From: Parvimonas sp035282405
GTDB lineage: Bacteria; Bacillota; Clostridia; Tissierellales; Peptoniphilaceae
Direction of reading: 5' to 3'
NCBI RefSeq assembly: GCF_035282405.1
Contig: NZ_JAYKBP010000006.1
Coordinates: forward strand, 1 to 53,061
DNA length: 53,061 nt
Both the position numbers and the translations under genes were made by a program. Each line of letters begins with the position of its first letter. Position 1 is the stretch's first letter. A model generated the notes under the pieces. That model was not told where the DNA came from. It ran no database searches and saw only the letters and a list, made by a program, of their open reading frames with translations. Of this stretch, positions 7,874-17,029 are shown in pieces.

Positions 7874-9220
7874 TTATAAATCCAATAAATATACAGTTTC
7901 TGGAGTTATTATACCTTTTTCAGTTCGAATTTTCCAATCACTTACATAATTTTTAGAATATATACCCTCATCACCTTCATGCAAATTAGGAATATTATAA
8001 GGTTCTTGAGTAACTTTTCCTTTAATACTATCTCCTTCCATAGAAATATCTTCAAACCAAATATGCTCACGATTTTCTGTATCTATATTACCATTTTCAT
8101 CTATTGTTTCAAGATCTAATTTAATAATAAAATCAATATCTTCCTTGCCTTCTTGTTTTTCCTTAAGCATTCTTTCAACATAAGAAAATCTTTCTCTCGC
8201 CAAAGAACTCTTTCTTTTAGTTTCCTCATCGCTTACAAAATATATAGATTCATTTTCAAGTTTTTCTGTAAACTCTGAAGGCTTTCTTAAACGCTTTTTA
8301 TTATAGTCTTCTTCACAACCATAGAGGAAAATTATATTTGTTTTAGAATTATGTGAGTTCTTTCTATCATCAAAACCGCCGAGAATATCCTTAGGATAAT
8401 ACTTTAAACCATTTGTCCACTTTTTAGATGAAACGACTATCGGTTCTTCATCATAAAAAAATCCAACAGGTAATGTTTCTTCACCCTGTTCATTTGTTTT
8501 ATCTATTAAAATAGCATCTTTTCCATTTAATAACCAGCTTGCATAATTTGAAAGCAACTCATAATGTGTTACCGAGTCTTCCATATTTGAGCCTAAAATT
8601 TCAATTTCTCGAAGATTACATCTACACAATCCACATGAATATAACCATACTTCATTTTTATCATAAACAGCATGAATTCTAAATAAATTTATTGGATCAG
8701 GAAGCAAATTTGATTTTACAGCTAACTCAACCCACTTTTTATTTAATAATTTTTTTGCACTTTCATCAAAAAGAGCAACCATTTCAGGAATCATAGCATA
8801 GATAAGTTTAAGCTGTAAATGATAACATTTTTGAGATTTTCCTTCAAACTTCATAAAAATATTTAAAGATTTCTTTACTCTTGAAATTTTTTCTTTATTC
8901 TCTTCCGTAAAATATTGTTGTTCCCAATGACGCATTTCATGAACAGGAAAATCTCCAAGAAAAAATCCTACTTCAAAGTCCTTTCTTTCATATGATATCA
9001 CAAGTTTTCCTGCTGTTTTTTTATGTGGCAGTTTCTTATATTTAATTTTAATTCCATCTAAAGCCTCAATATTAACAAAAACTTCTTCTGTAAGTGAATA
9101 ATTTTCAGGTACTAATGCTGACATACAAGAATACTCTTCCCAATAATAAAAAGGTGCTTCTTTATTATTTCCCTTTAATCCACTTAATAATCCATTAAAT
9201 AAATTTTTAAAATAACTCAT
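7874..9220 (-). CDS. DUF4026 + DUF2314 domain protein, paralogue 1
   Basis: 448 aa, soluble, no signal peptide or membrane segment. The N-terminal two thirds (from PFYYWEEYSCM to about 330) resemble DUF4026. The C-terminal part (REHIWFEDISMEGDSIKGKV, then NLHEGDEGI and SDWKI) resembles DUF2314. Function of both families is unknown to me. The neighbour at 9551 is a close paralogue, clearly a tandem duplication. RBS AAAGGAGAAAAAAATG-type at the start. Own promoter (9258-9286) and own terminator, so it is transcribed alone. Relative to its paralogue it lacks the acidic insert after residue 10 and carries basic substitutions near residues 60-70 (KYKKLPHKKT). Confidence 0.8.
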   Translation of the reverse strand: MSYFKNLFNGLLSGLKGNNKEAPFYYWEEYSCMSALVPENYSLTEEVFVNIEALDGIKIKYKKLPHKKTAGKLVISYERKDFEVGFFLGDFPVHEMRHWEQQYFTEENKEKISRVKKSLNIFMKFEGKSQKCYHLQLKLIYAMIPEMVALFDESAKKLLNKKWVELAVKSNLLPDPINLFRIHAVYDKNEVWLYSCGLCRCNLREIEILGSNMEDSVTHYELLSNYASWLLNGKDAILIDKTNEQGEETLPVGFFYDEEPIVVSSKKWTNGLKYYPKDILGGFDDRKNSHNSKTNIIFLYGCEEDYNKKRLRKPSEFTEKLENESIYFVSDEETKRKSSLARERFSYVERMLKEKQEGKEDIDFIIKLDLETIDENGNIDTENREHIWFEDISMEGDSIKGKVTQEPYNIPNLHEGDEGIYSKNYVSDWKIRTEKGIITPETVYLLDL

Positions 9221-9257
9221 TTTTTTCTCCTTTGTAATTTATTAAAAACTTATAAGC

Positions 9258-9286
9258 AGTATATCACAATTATTGAGTATAATCAA
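9258..9286 (-). promoter_or_regulatory. Promoter of DUF4026 paralogue 1
   Basis: On the minus strand TTGATT (9281-9286), 17-bp spacer, TATACT (9258-9263). The spacer is nearly the same as in the promoter of paralogue 2. Confidence 0.65.
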
Positions 9287-9429
9287 TCTATTTACACCTT
9301 AAAATAAACTATAATTTAAGGTATAAATGTATATTTATTAGAATGTATATTTATTAGAAAGTTATAAAAAAGGACTTGTTATTTCACTTTCTAATTAATA
9401 TAAGTCAATTATTCAAATAATTTTTCTTT

Positions 9430-9490
9430 CGGAAATACTTGTTTGTTTACAAGTAAACAAGCAAAATTAAATATATCGAAAATACATCAT
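9430..9490. repeat. Partial mosaic palindromic element (copy 2)
   Basis: Contains GGAAAT joint sequence, the hairpin TTGTTTAC-aa-GTAAACAA (9443-9460) and a decayed ATATCGAAAATACAT end module. Much shorter and more diverged than the other copies; ends 26 bases from the terminator at 9516. The remaining part of the 330-bp gap 9221-9550 holds only the promoter and AT-rich sequence. Confidence 0.5.
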
Positions 9491-9515
9491 AAAAAACACA
9501 CTTTTTTTCCCAACA

Positions 9516-9543
9516 AAAAACCAACGTAGTTACGTTGATTTTC
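9516..9543 (-). terminator. Terminator of DUF4026 paralogue 2
   Basis: CAACGTA (9522-9528) pairs with TACGTTG (9531-9537), flanked by A and T runs; the minus strand continues in TTTTTTG. It lies eight bases past the stop codon. Confidence 0.75.
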
Positions 9544-9550
9544 TTTTTCT

Positions 9551-10933
9551 TTATAAATCTAGCAAATATACAGTTTCAGGAGTTATTACACCATTTTCAG
9601 TATGAATCCTCCAATCACTTACATAATCTATAGAATATATTCCCTCATCACCTTCATGTAAATTAGGAATATTATAAGGCTCTTGAGTCAATCTTGCCTT
9701 AAAACTATCTCCTTCCATAGAAAGAGCCTCAAACCAAATATGTTCACGATTTTCACTATCCAAATTACCTTCTTCATCTACTGTTTCAAGACCTAACTTA
9801 ATAATAATGCCAATATCTTTACCGTCTTGTTTTTCCTTAAGCATTCTTTCAACATAAGAAAATCTTTCTCTCGCCAAAGAACTCATTCTTGCAGTTTCTT
9901 CATTGCTTAAATAAAATATAGGATTATTCTCCAACTTTTCTGTAAACTCTGAAGGCTTTCTCAAACGCTTTTTATTAAAGTCCTCTTCACTTCCATAAAG
10001 GAAAAGTATATTTGTTTTAGAATTATGAGAGTCTTTTCTATCTTCAATCCCTCCGAGAATATCCTTAGGATAATACTTCAAAGCATTTATCCATTTTTTT
10101 GATGTAGCAACTATTGGTTCTCCATCATAAAAAACTCCCATATTTATTGTTTCTTCGCCAATTTCATTTCCATCATCCTCTTCAACAGGATTATTTTCAT
10201 CTAATAATCGGCATGCATAATTTGAAATTAAGTCATAATGTGTTCTGGAGTCGTCCTTATTTGAATCCAAAAATTCAATTTCGTGTAGATTGCATCTGCA
10301 CAAACCATGTGTATGAAGCCACACTTCATTTTCATCATAAACAGCTTGAACTGTATATAGACTTATCGGTGCAGGAAGAACATTTGATTTTACTGCTAAC
10401 TCAACCCATTTTTTATTTAACATTCTCTCAGCACTTTCATCACAAAGAGCAACTATTTCCGGAATCATAGCATAGATAAGCTTAAGCTGTAAATGATAAC
10501 ATTTTTTAGGATTACCACTAAACTTCATATAAACATTTAAAGCCTTATTTACTTTTAAAATCTCTTCTTTTTCCTCTTCCGTAAAATATTGTAGTTGCCA
10601 TTGATACATTTCTTCTGTATAAAAATCTCCAATATAAAATCCTACTTCAAAGTCCATTCCATCATAGGATATAACAAGTTTTCCTGGTAAATCTTCACTT
10701 GGCATAATTTTTTCTTTAATTTCAACACCATCTATAGCTTTAATATTAGCAAAAGTATCTTCTGAAATTGTGTAATTTTCAGGTGTTAAAGCTAACATAT
10801 ATGAAAATTCTTCCCAATAAGCAAGGGGTGCTTCTTTAATTAAAGTAGGAGAATACTCTTCATTAGAATGCTCTTCATTTTTTTCCTTTGAACCATTAAA
10901 TAATCCGTTAACAACCTTTTTAAAAAAACTCAT
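9551..10933 (-). CDS. DUF4026 + DUF2314 domain protein, paralogue 2
   Basis: 460 aa, soluble. Same architecture as the gene at 7874 and roughly three quarters identical by eye, including the cysteine pair in HGLCRCNL and the C-terminal ITPETVYLLDL. Differs by an N-terminal acidic insert (KEKNEEHSNEEYSPT) and an EEDDGNE insert near residue 265. DUF4026 and DUF2314 have no function I can name. The gene has its own promoter (10968-10996) and terminator, and follows the sigma-factor gene on the same strand after a terminator, so it is not part of that operon. The duplicate pair may have specialised. Confidence 0.8.
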   Translation of the reverse strand: MSFFKKVVNGLFNGSKEKNEEHSNEEYSPTLIKEAPLAYWEEFSYMLALTPENYTISEDTFANIKAIDGVEIKEKIMPSEDLPGKLVISYDGMDFEVGFYIGDFYTEEMYQWQLQYFTEEEKEEILKVNKALNVYMKFSGNPKKCYHLQLKLIYAMIPEIVALCDESAERMLNKKWVELAVKSNVLPAPISLYTVQAVYDENEVWLHTHGLCRCNLHEIEFLDSNKDDSRTHYDLISNYACRLLDENNPVEEDDGNEIGEETINMGVFYDGEPIVATSKKWINALKYYPKDILGGIEDRKDSHNSKTNILFLYGSEEDFNKKRLRKPSEFTEKLENNPIFYLSNEETARMSSLARERFSYVERMLKEKQDGKDIGIIIKLGLETVDEEGNLDSENREHIWFEALSMEGDSFKARLTQEPYNIPNLHEGDEGIYSIDYVSDWRIHTENGVITPETVYLLDL

Positions 10934-10967
10934 ATTTTTCTCCTTTTATATTAATACAATCAATGTC

Positions 10968-10996
10968 AGTATATCATAATAATTGAGTAGATTCAA
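10968..10996 (-). promoter_or_regulatory. Promoter of DUF4026 paralogue 2
   Basis: On the minus strand TTGAAT (10991-10996), 17-bp spacer, TATACT (10968-10973). The element ACTCAAT...TGATATACTG is shared with the promoter of paralogue 1, so the duplication included the promoter. Confidence 0.65.
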
Positions 10997-11063
10997 TATT
11001 TTTTCCACTAAAATTATTATAATTTTAATTACATTAAAATAGACTATATTCATAATTATAGGG

Positions 11064-11169
11064 CTTTATGAGATTTCCAGAGTAATTGTATCTAAAGATA
11101 CAATTACCCCTGTCAGACCTACTTTTATTTACAAGTAAACAAGAATAAGTAAATGTATCGAAGATACAT
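11064..11169. repeat. Mosaic palindromic interspersed element (copy 3)
   Basis: Modules in order: ATGAGATTTCCAGAG joint, AATTGTATC-taaa-GATACAATT hairpin, CTGTCAGACCTACTTTT, TTTAC-aa-GTAAA tip, AAGAATAAGT, and the end module AATGTATC-gaa-GATACAT. Lies 31 bases beyond the sigma-factor terminator. Nothing else is seen in the gap 10934-11239 apart from promoter and terminator. Confidence 0.75.
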
Positions 11170-11199
11170 AAAATTATTAAATTACATACTTACCAACAA

Positions 11200-11227
11200 A
11201 AAAATCAACGAGTGTCCGTTGATTTTT
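11200..11227 (-). terminator. Terminator of the sigma-factor operon
   Basis: AAAAATCAACG (11200-11210) pairs with CGTTGATTTTT (11217-11227); on the minus strand the stem runs into a T tract. It is 13 bases past the sigma gene stop. Confidence 0.8.
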
Positions 11228-11239
11228 TATCTACTAAAT

Positions 11240-12004
11240 TTACATATTCAATTCTTCTCTAAATTTTGCAAGGGCTTTTTTTTCGAGACGGCTTACTGTC
11301 ATCTGTGAAATGTTTAGCTCTTTTGCAAGGGCAACTTGCGTTTTTTGTTCAAAATATCTTCCAAGTATTATTTGTTTTTCAACTTCGGTTAATTTGTCTA
11401 GAGTCTTTCTGATAAAATCTTGATTGTCAATAAAGTCGAATTCTTTATCTTCTTCTCCAACAATATCAATTAAGTTTGTGTCCTTGTCTTCACTATCTGA
11501 ATTTTCAAAACTTTGATCTAATGATTGAGGTGTATAAACTTTACTTGCTTCCATAATTTCCAACACTTCTTCTTCAGAAAGTTCTACATAGTCTGCAATA
11601 TCCTTAATTGTTGGAGTTCTTCCAAGCTCTTGTGTTAAATGATATTTTGCATTATTAACTTTTTTAGAGTTCTCCTGTATTCTTCTTGGAACCCGAATTA
11701 CCCAACCTTTATCTCTGAAATATCTCTTTATTTCTCCGACGATAGTCGGCATAGCGAAACTTGAAAATTCAAAGCCTTTTGAGATGTCATATCTATCTAT
11801 GGCATAGATTAATCCAAGACTTGCAACTTGGAATAAGTCATCGTAGTCAATTCCACGATTTACATATTTTTTAGCTAAAATTTCAGCCATATATAGATTT
11901 TTTTCTATTAATTTGTCTCTAAGTTCTGGTGTGGGATTTTCAAAATACTCTTTAAATAGAGCTTTTATTTGTTCTGAGTCCGGTTTGTTATATACCTTTT
12001 TCAT
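11240..12004 (-). CDS. SigF/SigB-family RNA polymerase sigma factor
   Basis: 254 aa. Group 3 sigma factor: region 2 with YDDLFQVASLGLIYAIDRYD and FSSFAMPTIVGEIKRYFRDKGW, region 3 (RRIQENSKK, then LGRTPTIKDIADYVELSEEEV) and region 4 helix-turn-helix QVALAKELNISQMTVSRLEKKAL. It would redirect core polymerase to a stress or development regulon. The two genes before it encode an anti-sigma-like protein and a STAS antagonist, the classical partner-switching order. Only 4 bp separate it from the anti-sigma gene. The trio follows gyrA by 9 bp with no terminator, so basal expression probably comes from the gyrase operon. SigF versus SigB cannot be separated from sequence alone. Confidence 0.9.
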   Translation of the reverse strand: MKKVYNKPDSEQIKALFKEYFENPTPELRDKLIEKNLYMAEILAKKYVNRGIDYDDLFQVASLGLIYAIDRYDISKGFEFSSFAMPTIVGEIKRYFRDKGWVIRVPRRIQENSKKVNNAKYHLTQELGRTPTIKDIADYVELSEEEVLEIMEASKVYTPQSLDQSFENSDSEDKDTNLIDIVGEEDKEFDFIDNQDFIRKTLDKLTEVEKQIILGRYFEQKTQVALAKELNISQMTVSRLEKKALAKFREELNM

Positions 12005-12008
12005 TTTT

Positions 12009-12356
12009 TTATCCTTTATTTTTAACTAAAAGTACACTATTTTCTCTGAATTCTACTTTATCAACTAAATTTTCCAAAATTAGTAAAGCAAATTTATTTT
12101 CTTCTTTTTCTTGAATTCCTAAAAGGGAAATGTCAGGCATTACTTCAATTTCGATTTTATCATCAAAGACATCCATACTGATTTCAAAAAATTCACTTTC
12201 ATCTACAAATAAATTTACAACTTCAGAAATTGAAACTTTTAAATCTTCGATATTTTCAATATCCATAGAGATTGTATTAGCTATGGAAGAGATTGAAAGT
12301 CTTAAAGTTGAAATGTATTTTTTTTCTGAAGGAAATTTTACAAATATTTTATCCAT
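12009..12356 (-). CDS. RsbW/SpoIIAB-like anti-sigma factor, degenerate ATPase
   Basis: 115 aa, shorter than typical RsbW or SpoIIAB (about 145-160 aa). It keeps the family fold signature at the N-terminus (FPSEKKYISTLRLSISSIAN and IEDLKVSISEVVNLFV, the N-box region with E and N). The G1-box DxGxG is not visible: where it is expected one reads MPDISLLGIQEKEENKFALLI. The usual histidine of the N-box is also absent. So it may bind the sigma factor without an active kinase. Position between STAS and sigma genes supports the role; kinase loss is my inference. Confidence 0.75.
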   Translation of the reverse strand: MDKIFVKFPSEKKYISTLRLSISSIANTISMDIENIEDLKVSISEVVNLFVDESEFFEISMDVFDDKIEIEVMPDISLLGIQEKEENKFALLILENLVDKVEFRENSVLLVKNKG

Positions 12357-12358
12357 AA

Positions 12359-12664
12359 TTACCCCTCGATTTCAAAAACTTTATCTAAGTCGGTTATAAG
12401 AAAGATTTTTTTGATATGTGGTTTTAAGCCTGTAATAACAAGTTTTTCTCCCTTTTCTTTTATATGTTTGTAGATACTTATAAAAGCACCGAGCCCCGTT
12501 GAATCAATATATGAAAGATTTTCACAATTCACTGTTATTTTTTTTACTCCTTGAACGGAATTAACTTTTTCTTTAAATTCTTTATTGGAATTTATATCCA
12601 AATCACCTTGTAAATCTACAAAAAGTTTTTCTCCCTCTTGTCTTAAATCAACTTTTAATTCCAT
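12359..12664 (-). CDS. STAS-domain anti-sigma factor antagonist (RsbV/SpoIIAA-like)
   Basis: 101 aa, a single STAS domain. The regulatory loop reads YIDSTGLGAF with Ser55 at the position phosphorylated in SpoIIAA/RsbV. When unphosphorylated such proteins bind the anti-sigma partner and release sigma. Start ATG with AAGGAGATGCT upstream; it begins 9 bp after gyrA stops and ends 2 bp before the anti-sigma gene. Since the phosphorylatable serine is kept while the adjacent kinase looks degenerate, another kinase or a non-phosphorylation mechanism may control it. Confidence 0.88.
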   Translation of the reverse strand: MELKVDLRQEGEKLFVDLQGDLDINSNKEFKEKVNSVQGVKKITVNCENLSYIDSTGLGAFISIYKHIKEKGEKLVITGLKPHIKKIFLITDLDKVFEIEG

Positions 12665-12673
12665 AGCATCTCC

Positions 12674-15103
12674 TTATTCAACATCATTTACATATTTTGC
12701 AACTGCAACGATTTTATCTTCGTCTTTATTTACATCTTTTATTATAACACCTTGTGTATCTCTACCTTTTACTGGTATGTCTTTAACAAGAAGTCTTATA
12801 ATTCCGCCACTTTGTGAAAGTACAATGACTTCATCATTTGGATTTACCATTTTAGATGAAACTACAAAACCAGTTTTTTCAGTTACTTTATATGTTTTAA
12901 CACCTTTTCCACCTCTGTTTTGCACTTTGTAATTTGAAGCTAAAGTTCTCTTTCCATAGCCATATTCAGAGAATACAAGTAGATGTTTTCCTTCAGAGTC
13001 AAGATTCATTGAAACAACTTCATCATCTTTATCAAGTTTAATTCCTCTTACTCCCTGTCCAGTTCTTCCGATTTCTCTAAGGTCTGAAAGTGCAAATTTA
13101 ATCGCAAGACCTTTTTTTGTAACTAGAATTGCTGAGTCCTCAACTGGTGAAACTCTAACTTGGATTAATTCGTCATCATCAACTAAATTAATTGCTTTCA
13201 TTCCAACTTTTCTAATAGCCTTGAAAAGTTCAACAGATGTTCTCTTGATTGTTCCCTTCTTTGTAGCCATAATCAAGTATTCATCAGCTTCTGCATCTTT
13301 TACCGGAATTACTGCATTTACTTTTTCTCCATGCATTAATTCTAAAAGATTTATAATATTTTGACCTTTTGCTTGTCTTTTTCCTTCAGGAATTTCATAA
13401 GCCTTTAGTTTATAAACTCTTCCTTTATTCGTAAAGAATAAAATCAAGCTATGAGTTGAAGTTACGAAAAGACTGTCAACATAGTCATCTTCTTTTGTAG
13501 TAAGAGCAACAACACCTTTTCCACCTCTGTTTTGTACTTTGTAAGTATCAGAAGGAATTCTCTTGATATAACCTTGTTTTGTAAGAGTTATTACAACATC
13601 TTCTTCTTTGATTAACTCTTCAATTTCAATTTCATCAAAATTAGGTTTGATTTCAGTTCTTCTGTCATCACCAAATTTTTCTTTTATTTCAGTTAATTCT
13701 TCTTTGATTATATTTAAAATTAATCTTTCATTTCCTAAAATTTCTTTAAGTCTTGCAATTTCTTTAATTAAAGAATTGTATTCATCTTGTAATTTTTCTC
13801 TTTCAAGACCTTGAAGTCTTCTTAAACGCATTTCTAGGATGCTTTCAGCTTGAATTTTAGTAAAACCGAAACGTTCCATAAGTTTTTCTTGCGCGTCTGA
13901 GTAAGAAGCTCTAATTATCTTAATGATTTCGTCAATATGATCAATCGCTTTTAAAAGTCCTTCAACAATATGTGCTCTGTCTTCAGCTTTTTTAAGTTCA
14001 AATCTACAACGTCTTGTAATTACTTCTCTTTGATGTTCAACATAATGTCCGATTAATTCTTTTAAAGTTAAAACTTTAGGCTCACCATTTACAAGTGCAA
14101 GATTTATTACACCGAAAGTAGTTTGCATTTGTGTATGTTTATAAAGATTATTCAAAATAATATTCGGATTAGCATCTCTCTTTAATTCGATTACAATTCT
14201 AATCCCTTTCATATTACTTTCATCTCTTAAGTCTGAAATTCCTTCAATTCTCTTATCTTTGATAAGCTCAACAATCTTCATAATCAAATTAGTTTTATTA
14301 ACTTGATATGGAATTTCTGTAACTATAATTCTAGTCTTATTATTGTATTCTTCAATATTTGCAACAGCCCTTACAGTAATTTTTCCACGTCCAGTATGAT
14401 AAGCCTGTTTAATTCCTTCAAGTCCCATAATATTTGCTCCAGTCGGGAAGTCAGGGCCTTTTACAAATTTCATAAGTTCTTCAATGGAAATGTCGAAATT
14501 GTCGATATATTCGCAAGTTGCATCAATTACTTCATTTAAATTATGTGGTGGCATATTTGTAGCCATACCAACGGCGATACCAGCTGCACCATTTACCAAA
14601 AGATTTGGAAATTTACTTGGTAAAACAACCGGTTCTTTTTCATTTTCGTCATAGTTTGGAGCGAAGTCAACTGTATCTTTATTTATATCTCTTAACATTT
14701 CAAGAGCAAGTTTTTGCATTCTAACTTCTGTATAACGAGGAGCGGCAGCACCGTCTCCGTCAATAGTACCAAAGTTTCCTTGACCGTCAACAAGAGGATA
14801 ACGCAAGTTGAAATCTTGTGCAAGTCTAACTGTCGCATCATAAATTGCAGAGTCCCCATGAGGGTGATACTTACCCATTACTTCCCCAACAAGTCTTGAA
14901 GATTTTTTATAAGGCTTGTCTGGTAAAAGTCCAAGACCTTGCATTGCATAAATAATTCTTCTATGAACGGGCTTTAAACCGTCTTTAACATCAGGCAAAG
15001 CTCTTGCAACAATAACACTCATGGCATATTCAAGGTATGACTTTTTCATTTCCTTTTCGATATCAACATCGACTACATTTATTTTATTTTCTATATCAGC
15101 CAT
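12674..15103 (-). CDS. gyrA: DNA gyrase subunit A
   Basis: 809 aa, full length. Breakage-reunion domain with the catalytic tyrosine at Tyr124 (AAPRYTEVR), then a coiled region and the C-terminal pinwheel of repeats that wraps DNA, including the QNRGGKGV motif twice and a GQGVRGI blade motif. Forms A2B2 with GyrB and introduces negative supercoils. The quinolone-determining loop reads HPHGDSAIYDA with Ser85 and Asp89, the usual susceptible residues. Nine bp downstream of gyrB with TAGGAGGAATAG before the ATG. The operon continues into the STAS/anti-sigma/sigma genes. Confidence 0.98.
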   Translation of the reverse strand: MADIENKINVVDVDIEKEMKKSYLEYAMSVIVARALPDVKDGLKPVHRRIIYAMQGLGLLPDKPYKKSSRLVGEVMGKYHPHGDSAIYDATVRLAQDFNLRYPLVDGQGNFGTIDGDGAAAPRYTEVRMQKLALEMLRDINKDTVDFAPNYDENEKEPVVLPSKFPNLLVNGAAGIAVGMATNMPPHNLNEVIDATCEYIDNFDISIEELMKFVKGPDFPTGANIMGLEGIKQAYHTGRGKITVRAVANIEEYNNKTRIIVTEIPYQVNKTNLIMKIVELIKDKRIEGISDLRDESNMKGIRIVIELKRDANPNIILNNLYKHTQMQTTFGVINLALVNGEPKVLTLKELIGHYVEHQREVITRRCRFELKKAEDRAHIVEGLLKAIDHIDEIIKIIRASYSDAQEKLMERFGFTKIQAESILEMRLRRLQGLEREKLQDEYNSLIKEIARLKEILGNERLILNIIKEELTEIKEKFGDDRRTEIKPNFDEIEIEELIKEEDVVITLTKQGYIKRIPSDTYKVQNRGGKGVVALTTKEDDYVDSLFVTSTHSLILFFTNKGRVYKLKAYEIPEGKRQAKGQNIINLLELMHGEKVNAVIPVKDAEADEYLIMATKKGTIKRTSVELFKAIRKVGMKAINLVDDDELIQVRVSPVEDSAILVTKKGLAIKFALSDLREIGRTGQGVRGIKLDKDDEVVSMNLDSEGKHLLVFSEYGYGKRTLASNYKVQNRGGKGVKTYKVTEKTGFVVSSKMVNPNDEVIVLSQSGGIIRLLVKDIPVKGRDTQGVIIKDVNKDEDKIVAVAKYVNDVE

Positions 15104-15112
15104 CTATTCCTC

Positions 15113-17029
15113 CTATGCGTCAATATTTTCAACATATTTCGCATTTTGTTCTATAAATTCACGTCTTGGTTCAACCTTATCTCCCATAAGAGTTGAGAAA
15201 GTTTCATCTATTGACACAAGTTCTTCATCATCAATATTTACTTGTAGGAAAAGTCTGTTTTCAGGATTCATAGTTGTTTCCCAAAGTTGTGCAGGATTCA
15301 TTTCCCCAAGACCTTTATATCTTTGAATTCTATGTGAATCACGACCAAGTTCATCTAAACTAGCTTGTAATTCTTCATCAGTCCAACAATATTTTACAAC
15401 CTTAACACCTTTAATAATTCCATAAAGTGGTGGTTGAGCAATATAGACATGACCTTGTTCGATTAATTCTTTCATATAACGATAGAAAAATGTTAAAATC
15501 AAAGTTCTAATATGTGCACCGTCAACGTCGGCATCTGTCATTATAACTATTTTTCCATATCTCAAATTATCTAAATTAAAATCTTTTCCAATTCCTGTTC
15601 CAAAAGCAGTAATCATTGACTTTATTTCTTCATAACCTAAAATCTTGTCAATTCTTGCCTTTTCAACATTCATAATCTTACCTTTAAGTGGTAAAACCGC
15701 TTGGAATTTACTATCTCTACCTTGTTTTGCAGAACCACCCGCAGAGTCCCCTTCGACAAGATAAATTTCATTTACAGAAATATCACTTTCTTGACAATCG
15801 GATAATTTTCCAGGTAAAGTCGTATTGTCAAGAATTGATTTTTTACGAGTTAAATCTCTTGCTTTTCTTGCAGCTTCTCTTGCTCTTGCACTACTTTGTG
15901 CTTTTTCTATAATAATTTTACCAACTTTTGGATTTTCTTCTAAGAAAGTCATCAAATTATCGTATAAGAAAGTTTCAACGATACCACGACTTTCACTATT
16001 TCCAAGTTTTGCCTTAGTTTGTCCTTCAAATTGCGGATTAGGAAGTTTTATTGAAACTATTCCAGTAAGACCTTCTCTTGTATCATCCCCTTGAAGATTC
16101 GCATCCTTGTCCTTAATTAAATTGTATTTTCTTCCATAATCATTTAAAGTACGAGTTAGAGCAGTCCTAAAACCTACTAAATGACTTCCTCCTTCAGGAG
16201 TATGGATATTATTTGCAAAAGTTAAGACATTTTCGGAGTATCCGTCTGTATATTGCATAGAAATTTCAACTTGTGAATCGCCTCTTTGTCCTTGAAAATA
16301 AATAACTTCGTTATGAAGATTATTTTTATTTCTATTCATATACTCAACAAAAGATTTTATTCCACCTTCATAATGAAAAGTTTCTGTAAAATCTTCTCTT
16401 TCATCTGTAAAAATAATTTTAACACCTTTATTTAAAAATGCCATTTCTCTAAATCTGTTTCTTAAAATTTCTTTTTCATAAATTGTTGTATCAAAAATTT
16501 CAGAATCAGGTTTAAAAGTTATTATTGTTCCAGTTTCTTTTGAAGTACCTACAACTTCAAGTTTTGAAGTTGTATTTCCCCTTGAAAATTGTTGTTCATA
16601 AAGTTTTCCATCTCTTTTTACATTTGCAATAAGCCATTCTGAAAGAGCATTTACAACAGAAACCCCAACTCCATGAAGTCCCCCTGAAACTTGGTAAGCA
16701 TTGTTATTGAACTTACCACCAGCATGTAGAATTGTCAAAACTGTTTCAAGTGTTGATTTTCCTGTTTGTGGATGCACTTCTACTGGAATACCACTACCAT
16801 TATCTTCAACTCTTACAGAATTATCTTCAAAAATTGTAACTGTAATTGTATCACAAACACCTGCCAAAGCCTCATCTATACTATTGTCAACAACTTCATA
16901 AACTAAATGATGAAGTCCTTTTACTCCTGTCGAACCTATGTACATACCAGGTCTAAGTCTAACTGGTTCAAGACCTGTCAAAACTTTAATGTCTTTCGCC
17001 CCGTAATTTCTAATTTTTTCCTTACTCAT
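15113..17029 (-). CDS. gyrB: DNA gyrase subunit B
   Basis: 638 aa, full length. GHKL ATPase domain with catalytic Glu45 (YEVVDNSIDEA), DNGSGIPV at 76-83 and GGLHGVGVSVVNALS at 116-130. TOPRIM domain with EGDSAGG at 427-433 and DADVDGAHI, and the C-terminal RYKGLGEMNP motif that contacts GyrA. Its ATG overlaps the end of recF by 8 bp (ATGAGTAAGG), implying translational coupling. Short type lacking the insert found in Gram-negative GyrB. Confidence 0.98.
   Translation of the reverse strand: MSKEKIRNYGAKDIKVLTGLEPVRLRPGMYIGSTGVKGLHHLVYEVVDNSIDEALAGVCDTITVTIFEDNSVRVEDNGSGIPVEVHPQTGKSTLETVLTILHAGGKFNNNAYQVSGGLHGVGVSVVNALSEWLIANVKRDGKLYEQQFSRGNTTSKLEVVGTSKETGTIITFKPDSEIFDTTIYEKEILRNRFREMAFLNKGVKIIFTDEREDFTETFHYEGGIKSFVEYMNRNKNNLHNEVIYFQGQRGDSQVEISMQYTDGYSENVLTFANNIHTPEGGSHLVGFRTALTRTLNDYGRKYNLIKDKDANLQGDDTREGLTGIVSIKLPNPQFEGQTKAKLGNSESRGIVETFLYDNLMTFLEENPKVGKIIIEKAQSSARAREAARKARDLTRKKSILDNTTLPGKLSDCQESDISVNEIYLVEGDSAGGSAKQGRDSKFQAVLPLKGKIMNVEKARIDKILGYEEIKSMITAFGTGIGKDFNLDNLRYGKIVIMTDADVDGAHIRTLILTFFYRYMKELIEQGHVYIAQPPLYGIIKGVKVVKYCWTDEELQASLDELGRDSHRIQRYKGLGEMNPAQLWETTMNPENRLFLQVNIDDEELVSIDETFSTLMGDKVEPRREFIEQNAKYVENIDA

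Noticed and set aside
10114..10470. 118-residue plus-strand frame within DUF4026 paralogue 2
   Set aside because: Histidine/leucine-rich shadow frame; no ribosome binding site and no counterpart in paralogue 1.
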